DNA from: an uncultured Oscillospiraceae bacterium
GTDB taxonomy: Bacteria > Bacillota > Clostridia > Oscillospirales > Ruminococcaceae
Direction: 5' to 3'
DNA length: 64,000 bases
Assembly (NCBI GenBank): GCA_934448295.1
Contig: CAKSEY010000002.1
Coordinates: 62,001 to 126,000, forward strand
Numbering within the stretch: position 1 is the stretch's first letter; each line of letters opens with the position of its first letter. This document shows positions 24,606 through 32,901 of this stretch, piece after piece. The translations under genes were made by a program, and so were the position numbers. A model generated the notes under the pieces. That model saw only the letters and a list, made by a program, of their open reading frames with translations. It did no database searches and had not been told where the DNA came from.

Positions 24606-26942
24606 TTATACCTTTTTAAGTACTACCGCAGAATAAGACCCGCCTGCGCCCCATGCAGCCGCCAGGATATACTTGTATCCGGAAACGTCCACATCAGAAG
24701 CCTTGCCACCGATGTAAGCCCTGGCGGTGTTTCCGAGCTTACCGGACAGCAGCTTTGCCGCATATGCAGCCTGCTCTGCGCCCGCAGCGGCTCTTGCCTC
24801 GCCGATATTCTCCCTTACGGCGAACACCGGGATATCCCTGCCGAATACCTGCCTGTACGCAGAAAGCTCAAGGCTGTCTATATCCTTGTGGCCGTCGGCG
24901 AAGCCGCTTGCCGCGTCTATCTCGGCGGGAGTGATGCCCGCGTCCGCGCACGCCTGCTCGATAGCCTTTACCAGCGCGTCGCCGGAGCCTGCAACGGTTC
25001 CGTACTCAACGGCGTGGTGGGTAACTGCGCAGCCTGCTACCTCGGCGTATTTCTCAACGCCGCGCTTTGCTGCGGAGCTTTCTTTCTCGATGATGAGGGA
25101 AACGGAACCCTCGCCGAGCACGAAGCCGGGCTTTTCAAGGGAGTAGGGCTTTGTCTCAGCCAGCAGCCCGAGCTTTCCGTACAGCTCTGCGTCCACATCG
25201 GTGTTCTCGTCGGTGCCGCTTGCCACCATGATGTCCTCGCTGCCGCTGTGCAGAACGTCAGCAGCGTAGCAAATGCTCTGGAGTCCCGCCTGAACGCTGT
25301 TCGCAACGGTAACGTTGTAGCCCTTTATTCCTGCGAAAATGCTGAAATATCCGCCCGCCGCATTGTATACGGTGTTCGGGAATGAGAACGCGCTGCCGTT
25401 AGCCGTGCCGCCCTCAACGACCGCCTTCTGGAAGCCGACTATCTCGGTCAGCGGACCGTCAGCTGTTCCCACAACTATGCCGATATCGTTCTCGTTGCTC
25501 TCGTCAATGGCGACCTTGCCGTCCGCCAGCGCGCGCATACCGCTTATGAGCTGTATCTGGCTGAAGCGGTCGAGCTTGCGGTAGAACGCCATCTTGATAC
25601 CGTGCTCCTTGTAGTCGTCAGATGTGAGCTGCGCACGGATACCCTTGCCGTCCTCCTCGGTGCTGCCGACTACCTCGCCGATACCGGTGACGTAGAGCTT
25701 CTCGCTGTTGGTGTGGTCGGGGATTTCGTGCGGGTTCTTCGCGAACACGATACTTGCGTTGTTTCCGCCGAACGCAAAGGAGTTGGACACCGCGTAGTTC
25801 ACGGTCTTTTCCCTCTTGGTGTTCGGAACGAAATCTATCTCTCCCGCCTTTTCCCTGAGAACTGCGAGGTCCTCGTCGGAATAGCCGATGGTCGGGGGAA
25901 CGGCGTCCTCGCATACCGCCTTGACGGTGAGCACAGCCTCAATGGAGCCCGCCGCGCCCAGGCAGTGTCCTGTCATGGACTTGGTGGAGCTTACGGAAAG
26001 GTGCTTGTTCTCGTCGAACAGCGTGTGAAGCGAAAGGAACTCCGCCTCGTCGTTCTTTGCCGTGCCGGTGCCGTGGGCGTTGATGTAGTCAATGTCCGTG
26101 AACTCCAGACCGGAGTTCTTCACAGCGCGGCGGATAGCGCTCATCTGTCCCTGACCGTCCGGGCGGGGAGCCGTAATGTGGTGCGCGTCGGAGCTTACGC
26201 CGGAGCCGAGTATCTCGCAGTATATCTTAGCGCCGCGCGCCTTTGCGTGCTCGTAGCTCTCAACGATGAGGATACCGGCGCCCTCGCCGAGGGTAATGCC
26301 GTTGCTGTGGTTGAACGGCGAGCAGGCATTCTCAGCCAGCGCGTGCAGCGCGTGGAATCCCGCATATGCAAGCGAAGAAAAGCTGTCCGAGCCGCCCGCA
26401 ACGAACGCGTCAGCCTTGCCCGCGCGGATAAGGTCGCAGGCATAGGAAAGGCTCATAGTGCCTGCGGCGCAAGCGTTAACGATGTTCGCGGTGGCGCCGT
26501 TCAGCCCGAAGTGCTTCGCAACGTTGTTCGCAATAGCGGAAGCGGGCATTTTCAGGATATCGGCGGGCTTTGCGGAGCCTGTTTTGAATTCGTCCGTGTA
26601 GTACTTGTCAATGCTTGCGGCGCCGCCGACGCAGTTGCCCACGATAACGCCGATACGGCCGGAGTTATCCGCGTTCACGCTGTAACCGGCGTCCGCCAGA
26701 GCCTCGCCCGCCGCCTTTATGCACAGCAGGGAGCTGCGGTCGTAGTCCTCGCCTGAAAGCTCCGCGGAGCTTTCAGCGACCTCTGCGCCCTTGTGGGCAT
26801 AGCAGCCCTCGGTGGAGAAGGTCTTTACGTCCCGGATACCTGTGACGCCGCCGGAAGCCGCGCTCCAGCACTTGTCGGTGCCGTCGCCCAGCGCGCAGAT
26901 AAGTCCCAGACCGGTGACAACGCATCTAGTTTCGTTTCCCAT
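24606..26942 (-). CDS. Ketosynthase fused to a chain-length-factor-like ketosynthase
   Basis: One 778-residue protein holding two complete FabF-like ketosynthase folds. Half 1 (about 1-405) has a full Cys-His-His set: Cys158 in VNACAAG, His290 in NAHGTGT, and Lys321 with His326 in STKSMTGH; it should condense malonyl-ACP with an acyl starter. Half 2 (about 416-778) has the same fold, but the Cys position is Val550 (NSVQAG, with Gln551 next to it) and both His motifs are lost. This resembles the KS-CLF pair of type II polyketide synthases, here fused. It begins 4 bp after the ACP gene. Confidence 0.93.
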   Translation of the reverse strand: MGNETRCVVTGLGLICALGDGTDKCWSAASGGVTGIRDVKTFSTEGCYAHKGAEVAESSAELSGEDYDRSSLLCIKAAGEALADAGYSVNADNSGRIGVIVGNCVGGAASIDKYYTDEFKTGSAKPADILKMPASAIANNVAKHFGLNGATANIVNACAAGTMSLSYACDLIRAGKADAFVAGGSDSFSSLAYAGFHALHALAENACSPFNHSNGITLGEGAGILIVESYEHAKARGAKIYCEILGSGVSSDAHHITAPRPDGQGQMSAIRRAVKNSGLEFTDIDYINAHGTGTAKNDEAEFLSLHTLFDENKHLSVSSTKSMTGHCLGAAGSIEAVLTVKAVCEDAVPPTIGYSDEDLAVLREKAGEIDFVPNTKREKTVNYAVSNSFAFGGNNASIVFAKNPHEIPDHTNSEKLYVTGIGEVVGSTEEDGKGIRAQLTSDDYKEHGIKMAFYRKLDRFSQIQLISGMRALADGKVAIDESNENDIGIVVGTADGPLTEIVGFQKAVVEGGTANGSAFSFPNTVYNAAGGYFSIFAGIKGYNVTVANSVQAGLQSICYAADVLHSGSEDIMVASGTDENTDVDAELYGKLGLLAETKPYSLEKPGFVLGEGSVSLIIEKESSAAKRGVEKYAEVAGCAVTHHAVEYGTVAGSGDALVKAIEQACADAGITPAEIDAASGFADGHKDIDSLELSAYRQVFGRDIPVFAVRENIGEARAAAGAEQAAYAAKLLSGKLGNTARAYIGGKASDVDVSGYKYILAAAWGAGGSYSAVVLKKV

Positions 26943-26945
26943 GAA

Positions 26946-27191
26946 TTACTCTCCCATGTGCTCCTCAACGTACTTGGTGAGGGTCTCGATAGACTGGAAG
27001 TTCTCTCTTGCAGCGCCTGTCATCTGTACGCCGAACAGGTTGTCGATACCTGCGATGATCTCGATGGAGTCGATGGAGTCAAGTCCTATGTCGTCGCCGA
27101 ACAGCTCGCTTGTGTACTCCAGCTCGTCAGCGGGGATGCGAAGGTTCTCTACCAGCATATTCTTGATCTTTTCTGCGATTTCTGTGTTCAT
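26946..27191 (-). CDS. Acyl carrier protein
   Basis: An 81-residue acidic four-helix carrier protein. The attachment serine is Ser39 in DDIGLDSIDSIEII, matching the DSL-type motif with Ile in place of Leu. GAGAGG lies before the ATG. The gene sits directly upstream of the ketosynthase fusion with a 3-bp gap, so it is likely the dedicated carrier of this cluster, distinct from the housekeeping ACP. A PPTase gene in the same run would activate it. Confidence 0.94.
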   Translation of the reverse strand: MNTEIAEKIKNMLVENLRIPADELEYTSELFGDDIGLDSIDSIEIIAGIDNLFGVQMTGAARENFQSIETLTKYVEEHMGE

Positions 27192-27237
27192 TGTTATTAC
27201 CTCTCAAAAAATAATTTCCTGCGGCTGTGCCGCGTGT

Positions 27238-27945
27238 TTACTGTGTTACTCCGGAACCTGCGGGAGCGTAGCTCTCGGTGTAGGTGTCCGTCTTGCCGTA
27301 CTTCTGTTCCAGGATACCGTAAAGTCTCTTGGTCTCCTCCTCAGCCTGCTTCATGAGCTGCTTTGCGTACTGCGAGTGGCGCATATTCTCCGGGCAATGG
27401 CTCTCGATGGGGTTTCCGACGAGCAGTCTCTGCCGCCTGCCGAAAACCGAGTGATACCCGCCGTAGATCGCCGCCGGAACCACGCACGCCCCTGTGGAGG
27501 CGCACACCAGCGCCGCCCCGGGCTTGAACTTCTCTATCTTTCCCTCCCGGGCAATGCCGCCCTCCGGGAAGATTATCAGCGAGCCATTGCGGCGGATTAT
27601 CTCCTCTGCGGTGGTATACCAGCTTGCGTCCGCGCCGTCAAGGTCTATCGGGAAGCACCTGCACCAGCCTATCATCGTGCCGACGCCTTTCTTGTCGAAC
27701 CAGCTCTTCTTCACGAGGACATACGGCTTGTACCGCCCCAGCACAGCCCCGGTGAACGCTCCGTCAAAGTGGTGCGTGTGGTTGAACACGAACACGGCGG
27801 GCTTTCCCTTTAGCTGTTTTTTCACGGACTTATCCACCCATTCAACCCTGGGTCTGAACAGGAAGTAGACTATCCAGGTTATAAGCGTCTGATAAAATCT
27901 GCCCCATAGTGATTGCTTCAGAGGGCTTTTTTTCTCATTACTCAT
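27238..27945 (-). CDS. PlsC-type lysophospholipid/glycerolipid acyltransferase
   Basis: A 235-residue acyltransferase of the PlsC family. The catalytic HX4D motif is NHTHHFDGAF and the second conserved block is FPEGGIAREGKIEKFKPGAA. A hydrophobic segment near residues 10-35 (FYQTLITWIVYFLF) would attach it to the membrane. The ATG at 27945 was chosen because AGGAG lies 7 bases upstream. It is the first gene of the acyl cluster and could transfer the finished chain from ACP to a membrane lipid or other alcohol acceptor; that coupling is inference. Confidence 0.92.
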   Translation of the reverse strand: MSNEKKSPLKQSLWGRFYQTLITWIVYFLFRPRVEWVDKSVKKQLKGKPAVFVFNHTHHFDGAFTGAVLGRYKPYVLVKKSWFDKKGVGTMIGWCRCFPIDLDGADASWYTTAEEIIRRNGSLIIFPEGGIAREGKIEKFKPGAALVCASTGACVVPAAIYGGYHSVFGRRQRLLVGNPIESHCPENMRHSQYAKQLMKQAEEETKRLYGILEQKYGKTDTYTESYAPAGSGVTQ

Positions 27946-27967
27946 TCCCACGCTCCTTCCGGCGTCA

Positions 27968-27983
27968 GTCAGTCACGACTGAC
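27968..27983. promoter_or_regulatory. Palindromic operator candidate before the acyl cluster
   Basis: A perfect 7-2-7 palindrome, GTCAGTC-AC-GACTGAC, located between the -10 box and the ribosome-binding site of the acyltransferase gene, roughly +5 to +20. This is a typical place for a repressor site. No regulator gene is adjacent. Confidence 0.55.
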
Positions 27984-27994
27984 CACCAACTATA

Positions 27995-28023
27995 ATTATA
28001 TACGGTTTTCCCCCTTTTTTCAA
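27995..28023 (-). promoter_or_regulatory. Promoter of the acyl-chain biosynthesis cluster
   Basis: Minus strand: TTGAAA (28023-28018), 17 bp, TATAAT (28000-27995), about 50 bases upstream of the PlsC-type gene. One transcript from here could cover 27945 down to 21474. Confidence 0.82.
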
Positions 28024-28081
28024 TGGACATTACGCGGCAGTATATCCCATAAGGGACACTATGTTGCATTTCTGTTGCGCA

Positions 28082-28140
28082 AAAAAAAGCCCCGGCGCTT
28101 TTTCTGCGAAATCACCAAAAATCCCGCAGAGCGTCGGGGG
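28082..28140 (-). terminator. Terminator downstream of the sodium symporter
   Basis: On the minus strand a long interrupted stem (CCCCG/CGCT/CTGCG blocks pairing across about 25 bases) is followed by eight T residues (28081-28088 as A on the plus strand). A second stem, AGCCCGTC...GACGGGCT (28200-28235), lies nearer the gene but has a poor T-tract. Confidence 0.7.
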
Positions 28141-28255
28141 AACTTTAGACAAATTGACACATCATGTTAACCAAGCGCAACGGTTTCCTTGATACATCAA
28201 GCCCGTCGCGGCGGGAAGATCCACTGTGACGGGCTGTGCATTTATGCAATCAAAT

Positions 28256-29797
28256 TTACTGGATAGCTTCGGAGCTGCCGTTCTTTACCCGCTCGAACAG
28301 CTCGTTCACCTTGTCTTTATCGACCTTAGTGCAGAGCGACACGATGATAACAGCCGCAAGCGCGATGCCGAATGCAGGGAGAAGCGAGTAGATACCGGTA
28401 GCCGCAGAGAGAGTAGCGCCGGAAACTATCGGCACCATCTCCCAGATGACTACTGAAGCGCCGCCGGAGATAATGCCTGCAACCGCTCCGTTCATGGTCA
28501 TTCTCTTCCAAAACAGCGAGAGGAGCATAGCCGGGCCGAACGCCGCGCCGAGTCCCGCCCACGCATAGGAAACCAGTCCCATAACGGAACTGTTCGGGTC
28601 GAGGGCGATGAAGTACGCGATGACTGCAACTGCGATAACAGTCGCACGGCTGATCCACATGAGGGTCTTGTCCTTTGCGTCCTTCTTGAACAGCATGAAC
28701 ATATCGTTGGTGACGGAGGAAGCAGTTACCAGGAGCTGGGAATCCGCCGTGCTCATGATAGCCGCGAGAATAGCCGCCAGGACGATTCCGGCGATGATGC
28801 CCGGCAGCAGGTTGCTGCTGAGGAACATGAATATCTTCTCGGTATCGCCGAGCTTTGTGAATCCTTCAAGCAGGGTCTCGTTGCCTGCGGAATGAAGGAA
28901 TATGTAGCCGAAAACGCCCACAAGGACAGCCGCGCCGAGGGTCACAAGCACCCAGACGGTAGCTATCAGTCTTGACTTCTTGATAAGGTCGCTGGACTTT
29001 ATCGCCATGAAGCGGACGAGGATATGCGGCATACCGAAGTAGCCGAGTCCCCATGCAAGTCCGGAGAGGATAGTAGTCCATGCGATAGAGCCGTCAACGC
29101 CTTCAAACAGATTGAGGTAGTTGGAGATCTCAGCGCCCGCAGAATCAAGGAACTGCACTGCGCTTGCGTCCGGGGTGCGGAAAATGCACACCAGGGGAAC
29201 CACGACCAGAGCCACGAACATCAGCATGCCCTGTATCACGTCAGTCCAGCAGACCGCGAAGAATCCGCCCAGGAACGTGTAGGAGATGATGATGAACGCG
29301 CCGATAGTAAGCGACAGGGTGTAATCCGTGCCGAACATATAGTTGAACAGCTTAGCGCCGCTGCTGAACGCGGAAGCGGTATACACAAGGAAGAACACGA
29401 AAATTATCGCCGCGCACGCGAAGCGGATAACCGGGTTCTGTGTGAAGAAGCGCTTCTGGAAGTACTCCGGGATAGTGATAGCGTCGCCCGCCGCGTAGGA
29501 CATCTTGCGCAGCCTTGAAGCAAGAATACGCCAGTTGAGGTAGGTTCCGATGAACAGACCGATGGCTATCCAGCTTTCTGTAAGACCCCTGGCGAATATC
29601 GCCCCGGGAAGTCCCATCAGCAGCCAGCCGCTCATATCAGAAGCCTGCGCCGAAATTGCGGTGGTCCAGCTTCCTAACTGTCTGCCGCCGATAAAATAAT
29701 CGTTCATGCTCTTGGATTTCTTATAGGAAATTATACCAATTGCAAGAATGACGAGTGCATAAATCACAAATGCGATAATTACATAAATGTCACCCAT
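28256..29797 (-). CDS. Sodium/proline symporter family protein (PutP-like)
   Basis: A 513-residue sodium:solute symporter (SSF family) with about 13 transmembrane helices. Family marks are YFIGGRQLGSWTTAISAQASDMSGWLLMGLPG near the N-terminus, ARLRKMSYAAGDAITIPEYF-like sequence, GYFGMPHILVRFMAIK and ILAAIMSTADSQLLVTAS, all strongly PutP-like. It probably imports proline with Na+, though other substrates of the family cannot be excluded. It has its own promoter and terminator, so it is monocistronic. Confidence 0.92.
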   Translation of the reverse strand: MGDIYVIIAFVIYALVILAIGIISYKKSKSMNDYFIGGRQLGSWTTAISAQASDMSGWLLMGLPGAIFARGLTESWIAIGLFIGTYLNWRILASRLRKMSYAAGDAITIPEYFQKRFFTQNPVIRFACAAIIFVFFLVYTASAFSSGAKLFNYMFGTDYTLSLTIGAFIIISYTFLGGFFAVCWTDVIQGMLMFVALVVVPLVCIFRTPDASAVQFLDSAGAEISNYLNLFEGVDGSIAWTTILSGLAWGLGYFGMPHILVRFMAIKSSDLIKKSRLIATVWVLVTLGAAVLVGVFGYIFLHSAGNETLLEGFTKLGDTEKIFMFLSSNLLPGIIAGIVLAAILAAIMSTADSQLLVTASSVTNDMFMLFKKDAKDKTLMWISRATVIAVAVIAYFIALDPNSSVMGLVSYAWAGLGAAFGPAMLLSLFWKRMTMNGAVAGIISGGASVVIWEMVPIVSGATLSAATGIYSLLPAFGIALAAVIIVSLCTKVDKDKVNELFERVKNGSSEAIQ

Positions 29798-29854
29798 TTG
29801 CGTCCTCCTTTTTTATTTTTGCCGCCGCGAGTTCTTTGCGCAGCATATAAAATT

Positions 29855-29883
29855 ATTGTATCATCTTTTGACGAAAATTGCAA
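29855..29883 (-). promoter_or_regulatory. Promoter of the putP-like gene
   Basis: Minus strand: TTGCAA (29883-29878), 17 bp, TACAAT (29860-29855), about 50 bases before a strong AGGAGG. Confidence 0.7.
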
Positions 29884-29942
29884 TAGCAAAAGTGAAATTT
29901 TCCGGATTTTTTGTTGCATTTCTGTTTTTGTTCCCGCAAACA

Positions 29943-29970
29943 CAAAAAATGAGGGGCGAAAATCGCCCCC
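29943..29970 (-). terminator. Terminator of the Na/Pi cotransporter gene
   Basis: GGGGCGA-TTT-TCGCCCC on the minus strand (29969-29953) followed by TCATTTTTTG. Confidence 0.75.
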
Positions 29971-29989
29971 AGTTTTCCTTTATCCCATC

Positions 29990-31765
29990 TCACGACTGCC
30001 CCGGAAGAATGTACTTCTCCTTGTAGTCGTTGAACTCGTCCATGAATTCCGAGCGGTCGAGTTTTTTCAGTTCCACCATATATTCGTGGGTATCCATGCT
30101 GTTGTCGTTTATCTGAATGATATACACCGCGATATTTGAGCAGTGGTCGGAAACTCTCTCAAAATTCGTCAGCAGATCCTGTAAGATGAAGCCAAGCTCA
30201 ATGGTGCATTTTCCGCTGCGCAGGCGCTCGATATGGCGCGTTTTAAGCTCGTTGCGGAGCTGGTCGATAACGTCCTCCAGCGGCTCGACGTTCTTTGCCA
30301 TGTTCACGTCGGATTCAATGAACGCGTTTATCGACATATCCAGTATCTCGCTGACCGCCGCGATAATGACGGGGATCTCCCTGAGAGCCTGTTCGGAGAA
30401 CTTTATCTTCTTGTCGTGCATTTCCTCGGCGGCTTCAACAATGTTCACCGCGTGGTCTGAAATGCGCTCCAGGTCGCCTATCGTGTGCAGCATACTCGAA
30501 ACGATCTTGCTGTCGTTCTCGGAAAGATCCTTGGAACTTATTTTCAGGATATACGAGCCTATCTTATCTTCATAGATATCTATGGTGTTTTCGTTCTCGA
30601 TCACCGTCTGGCATTTGCGCTGGTCGAAGTTCGTCACGGCCTCAAGGGACATTTTTAGGGTCTCCTGGGTGAGTCTCGCCATGCGGATGCAGACGTTGCG
30701 GCACTGCTCGATAGCAACGGAGGGAGTGTTTAGCAGACGTTCGTCAAGCAGCATTGGAGCCGCGTTCTGCTTGTCCTTTTCGTCGTCGCGGACGGTAAGG
30801 CAGGCAAGCTTTTCAAGCTGCTTCGTGAACGGCAGGAACAGCGCGGTAGCAAGCACGTTGAACCCCGTGTGAATGACCGCTATGCCGACAGCGCTCAGGG
30901 AGTCCTCCATAAACGGCAGGTCAACGAACGCATTTATCAGGTAGAATACCGAAAGGAACACGATAGTTCCAATAACGTTGAAATAAAGGTGAACGAACGC
31001 AACACGCTTCGCGGGCTTGTTGGCTCCGACAGAAGAGATGAGCGCGGTCACGCAGGAACCGATATTCTGTCCCAGAAGAAGCGGAAGCGCAACGGAATAT
31101 GTTACCTTTCCCGTGGAAATCGCTATGGACTGCAGAATACCTATCGAAGCCGACGAGGACTGGAGCACTGCCGTGAGCACCGCTCCCGCGATAACGCCGA
31201 GCACCGGATTTGAGAACATCATCAGGATATTGCAGAACGCCTCATTCTCTGAAAGGCCTTCGGTGGCGGAGGACATGGCGTTCATGCCGAACATCAGCAC
31301 GGCAAAGCCCGCAAGTATCATGCCTATGGTCTTTTTGCGGTCGGATTTGGTGAACATTATAAGTACCACGCCGATGACTGCAAGCACCGGGGTGAACGTG
31401 GTGGGCTTCAGCAGGTTCAGGAAGCTGAATCCGTCCGAGCCGTCTATTGATTGTAAGCTCAGCAGCCAGCTTGTGGCGGTGGTGCCTATATTCGCGCCCA
31501 TGATAACGCCGATAGCCTGGGACAGCTTCATCAGCCCGGAGTTAACAAAGCCGATTATCATGACGGTGGTAGCCGCCGACGACTGTATTACCGCGGTGAT
31601 TATCGCGCCGAGGACTACGCCCTTGATAGGTTTTGATGTCGCTTTCTCAAGCCATGTTTCGAGCTTTCCGCCCGCGAGCTTTTCAAGTGAAGCGCTGAGC
31701 GTGTGCATTCCGAAAAGGAACAGCGCAATTCCGCCGAGCAGGTTCAGTACGTCGTAGACATTCAT
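29990..31765 (-). CDS. Na/Pi cotransporter family protein with PhoU-like domain
   Basis: A 591-residue protein. The N-terminal two thirds are two NptA/PNaS repeats with about eight to ten transmembrane helices and the QSSAATTVMI and QSSSASIGIL signatures. The C-terminal third (about 370-590) is a soluble PhoU-like helical domain with paired repeats (DLERISDHAVNIVE; FERVSDHCSNIAVY). The family moves phosphate with Na+ or controls phosphate uptake. An AGGAG site precedes the ATG. It faces the SpoIIQ-like gene across a divergent gap. Confidence 0.94.
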   Translation of the reverse strand: MNVYDVLNLLGGIALFLFGMHTLSASLEKLAGGKLETWLEKATSKPIKGVVLGAIITAVIQSSAATTVMIIGFVNSGLMKLSQAIGVIMGANIGTTATSWLLSLQSIDGSDGFSFLNLLKPTTFTPVLAVIGVVLIMFTKSDRKKTIGMILAGFAVLMFGMNAMSSATEGLSENEAFCNILMMFSNPVLGVIAGAVLTAVLQSSSASIGILQSIAISTGKVTYSVALPLLLGQNIGSCVTALISSVGANKPAKRVAFVHLYFNVIGTIVFLSVFYLINAFVDLPFMEDSLSAVGIAVIHTGFNVLATALFLPFTKQLEKLACLTVRDDEKDKQNAAPMLLDERLLNTPSVAIEQCRNVCIRMARLTQETLKMSLEAVTNFDQRKCQTVIENENTIDIYEDKIGSYILKISSKDLSENDSKIVSSMLHTIGDLERISDHAVNIVEAAEEMHDKKIKFSEQALREIPVIIAAVSEILDMSINAFIESDVNMAKNVEPLEDVIDQLRNELKTRHIERLRSGKCTIELGFILQDLLTNFERVSDHCSNIAVYIIQINDNSMDTHEYMVELKKLDRSEFMDEFNDYKEKYILPGQS

Positions 31766-32070
31766 TGCAAGTTTCTCCTGTTTTTACAGCAATTTTTCTT
31801 TATTGCCGTTATTCTTAACCTTTTTTAACACTGTACACTACTATTATACATGATTTTTACGGAATTGTATAGGTATTTATCGAATTTTTTATGAAAATTT
31901 GATTTTTTGTTGATAAACCACAAACGCGGAGTACCCGCTCCGGCAGTTCTGTGACATTATATTTGTGCGTTTTATAATTTACGGAATAAATGGAAATATT
32001 CTGGCTAAACTATGGGCGAAGCCAAAATCACAGGGCAGTACCAAAACAATTCCATAGAAAGGAAACTACA
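31766..32070. promoter_or_regulatory. Divergent intergenic region, Na/Pi gene and spoIIQ-like gene
   Basis: About 305 bp of A+T-rich sequence without a gene. On the minus side a TATAAT (near 31842) with a weak upstream TATACA could serve the Na/Pi gene. On the plus side GAATA (31984-31988) and GGCTAAACT (32003-32011) resemble a forespore sigma-F site, but the spacing of 14 is shorter than usual, so this is only a weak candidate. Confidence 0.4.
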
Positions 32071-32802
32071 ATGAGAAAAGACAGGAACAAGAAGTCACTG
32101 AACACCAAGGCGTTTGCGGCAGCAACGGTGCTCGGAGCCGCCGCGATAGCTGTGGCGGGATTTGCGGCATACAACCGGACGCTGGACACGCTGACCCCCA
32201 CCACAAGCGGAAACACCACCAGCACGTGGACTTTCAGCTCCCCGGAGAGCACTCCCGTGAACGCGGAGCAATCCGGAGTTGAGCGCGAGGACAAGCCCGC
32301 CGCGTCCACCGCTGCCAAGCCCGAGCCCGCCGCTGAAGCCGCTTCCGAAGCGACTGCGGAGGCCGAGGAGGTCAACAAGCCCGTACAGAGCGAGGCGCGC
32401 AACATCATGCCGGTAGCCGGGGAGGTATCCCACCCGTTCAGCAACGGGGAGCTTGTGAAGTCCGAGACGCTCGGCGTCTGGAAAACCCACGACGGCTGCG
32501 ACATACTCTGCCCTATCGGCACCGAGGTGCGCTCCATGTCGGCGGGCACAGTCACCGAGATACGCGAGGACCCCCTGTGGGGAGTATGCGTGACCGTTGA
32601 GCAGAACAACGGGCTGACCGTGGAATACTGCGGTCTCGCAAAGGAGCTCAGCGTAAAGACCGGTCAGGAGATAGAGGAGGGCGCCGCCATCGGAAAGACC
32701 AGCGACACCTGCCAGATCGAGATAGTGCAGGAGCCGCACCTCCACCTTGGGGTAAAGCAGGGCGGAAAATGGATCGACCCCATGTCGGTGATAACAAATT
32801 AA
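32071..32802 (+). CDS. SpoIIQ-like M23 (LytM) family protein
   Basis: A 243-residue protein with one N-terminal transmembrane helix (about 13-34), an Ala/Glu/Pro-rich spacer to about 110 and a C-terminal LytM domain. The zinc ligands appear complete: His140 and Asp144 in THDGCD, and His223/His225 in EPHLHLGV. The architecture and length match SpoIIQ, the forespore-membrane partner of SpoIIIAH during engulfment. B. subtilis SpoIIQ has lost a zinc ligand, whereas clostridial ones keep them. The ATG at 32071 follows AAAGGAAA. Confidence 0.85.
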   Translation: MRKDRNKKSLNTKAFAAATVLGAAAIAVAGFAAYNRTLDTLTPTTSGNTTSTWTFSSPESTPVNAEQSGVEREDKPAASTAAKPEPAAEAASEATAEAEEVNKPVQSEARNIMPVAGEVSHPFSNGELVKSETLGVWKTHDGCDILCPIGTEVRSMSAGTVTEIREDPLWGVCVTVEQNNGLTVEYCGLAKELSVKTGQEIEEGAAIGKTSDTCQIEIVQEPHLHLGVKQGGKWIDPMSVITN

Positions 32803-32857
32803 ATTCGGAATTCTTAATTCAGGATTCGGAATTAGCGGTGCCGCTTCGCGGCGGATA
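32802..32857 (+). repeat. Dispersed intergenic repeat, copy 3
   Basis: AATTCGGAATTCTTAATTCA...GGATTCGGAATT then GCGGTGCCGCTTCGCGGCGGAT, starting right at the spoIIQ-like stop codon. The last module is identical to that at 721-740. Confidence 0.75.
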
Positions 32858-32863
32858 TAAAAA

Positions 32864-32883
32864 GGGAGGGCTTCCGCCCTCCC
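32864..32883. terminator. Palindrome between convergent genes
   Basis: GGGAGGGC-TTCC-GCCCTCCC, a perfect 8-bp stem between the convergent spoIIQ-like gene and the small Cys protein gene. An almost identical palindrome is at 35343-35362. Probably a terminator for either side, although the T-tracts are short. Confidence 0.55.
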
Positions 32884-32901
32884 AAATATGTTTGTGTGAA
32901 A

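Noticed and set aside
25602..26756. 384-codon frame opposite the ketosynthase fusion
   Set aside because: Antisense shadow of a gene with unmistakable KS motifs.
31984..32011. Sigma-F promoter for the SpoIIQ-like gene
   Set aside because: The -10-like GGCTAAACT is good, but the -35 match and 14-bp spacing are not convincing; mentioned only as a weak candidate.
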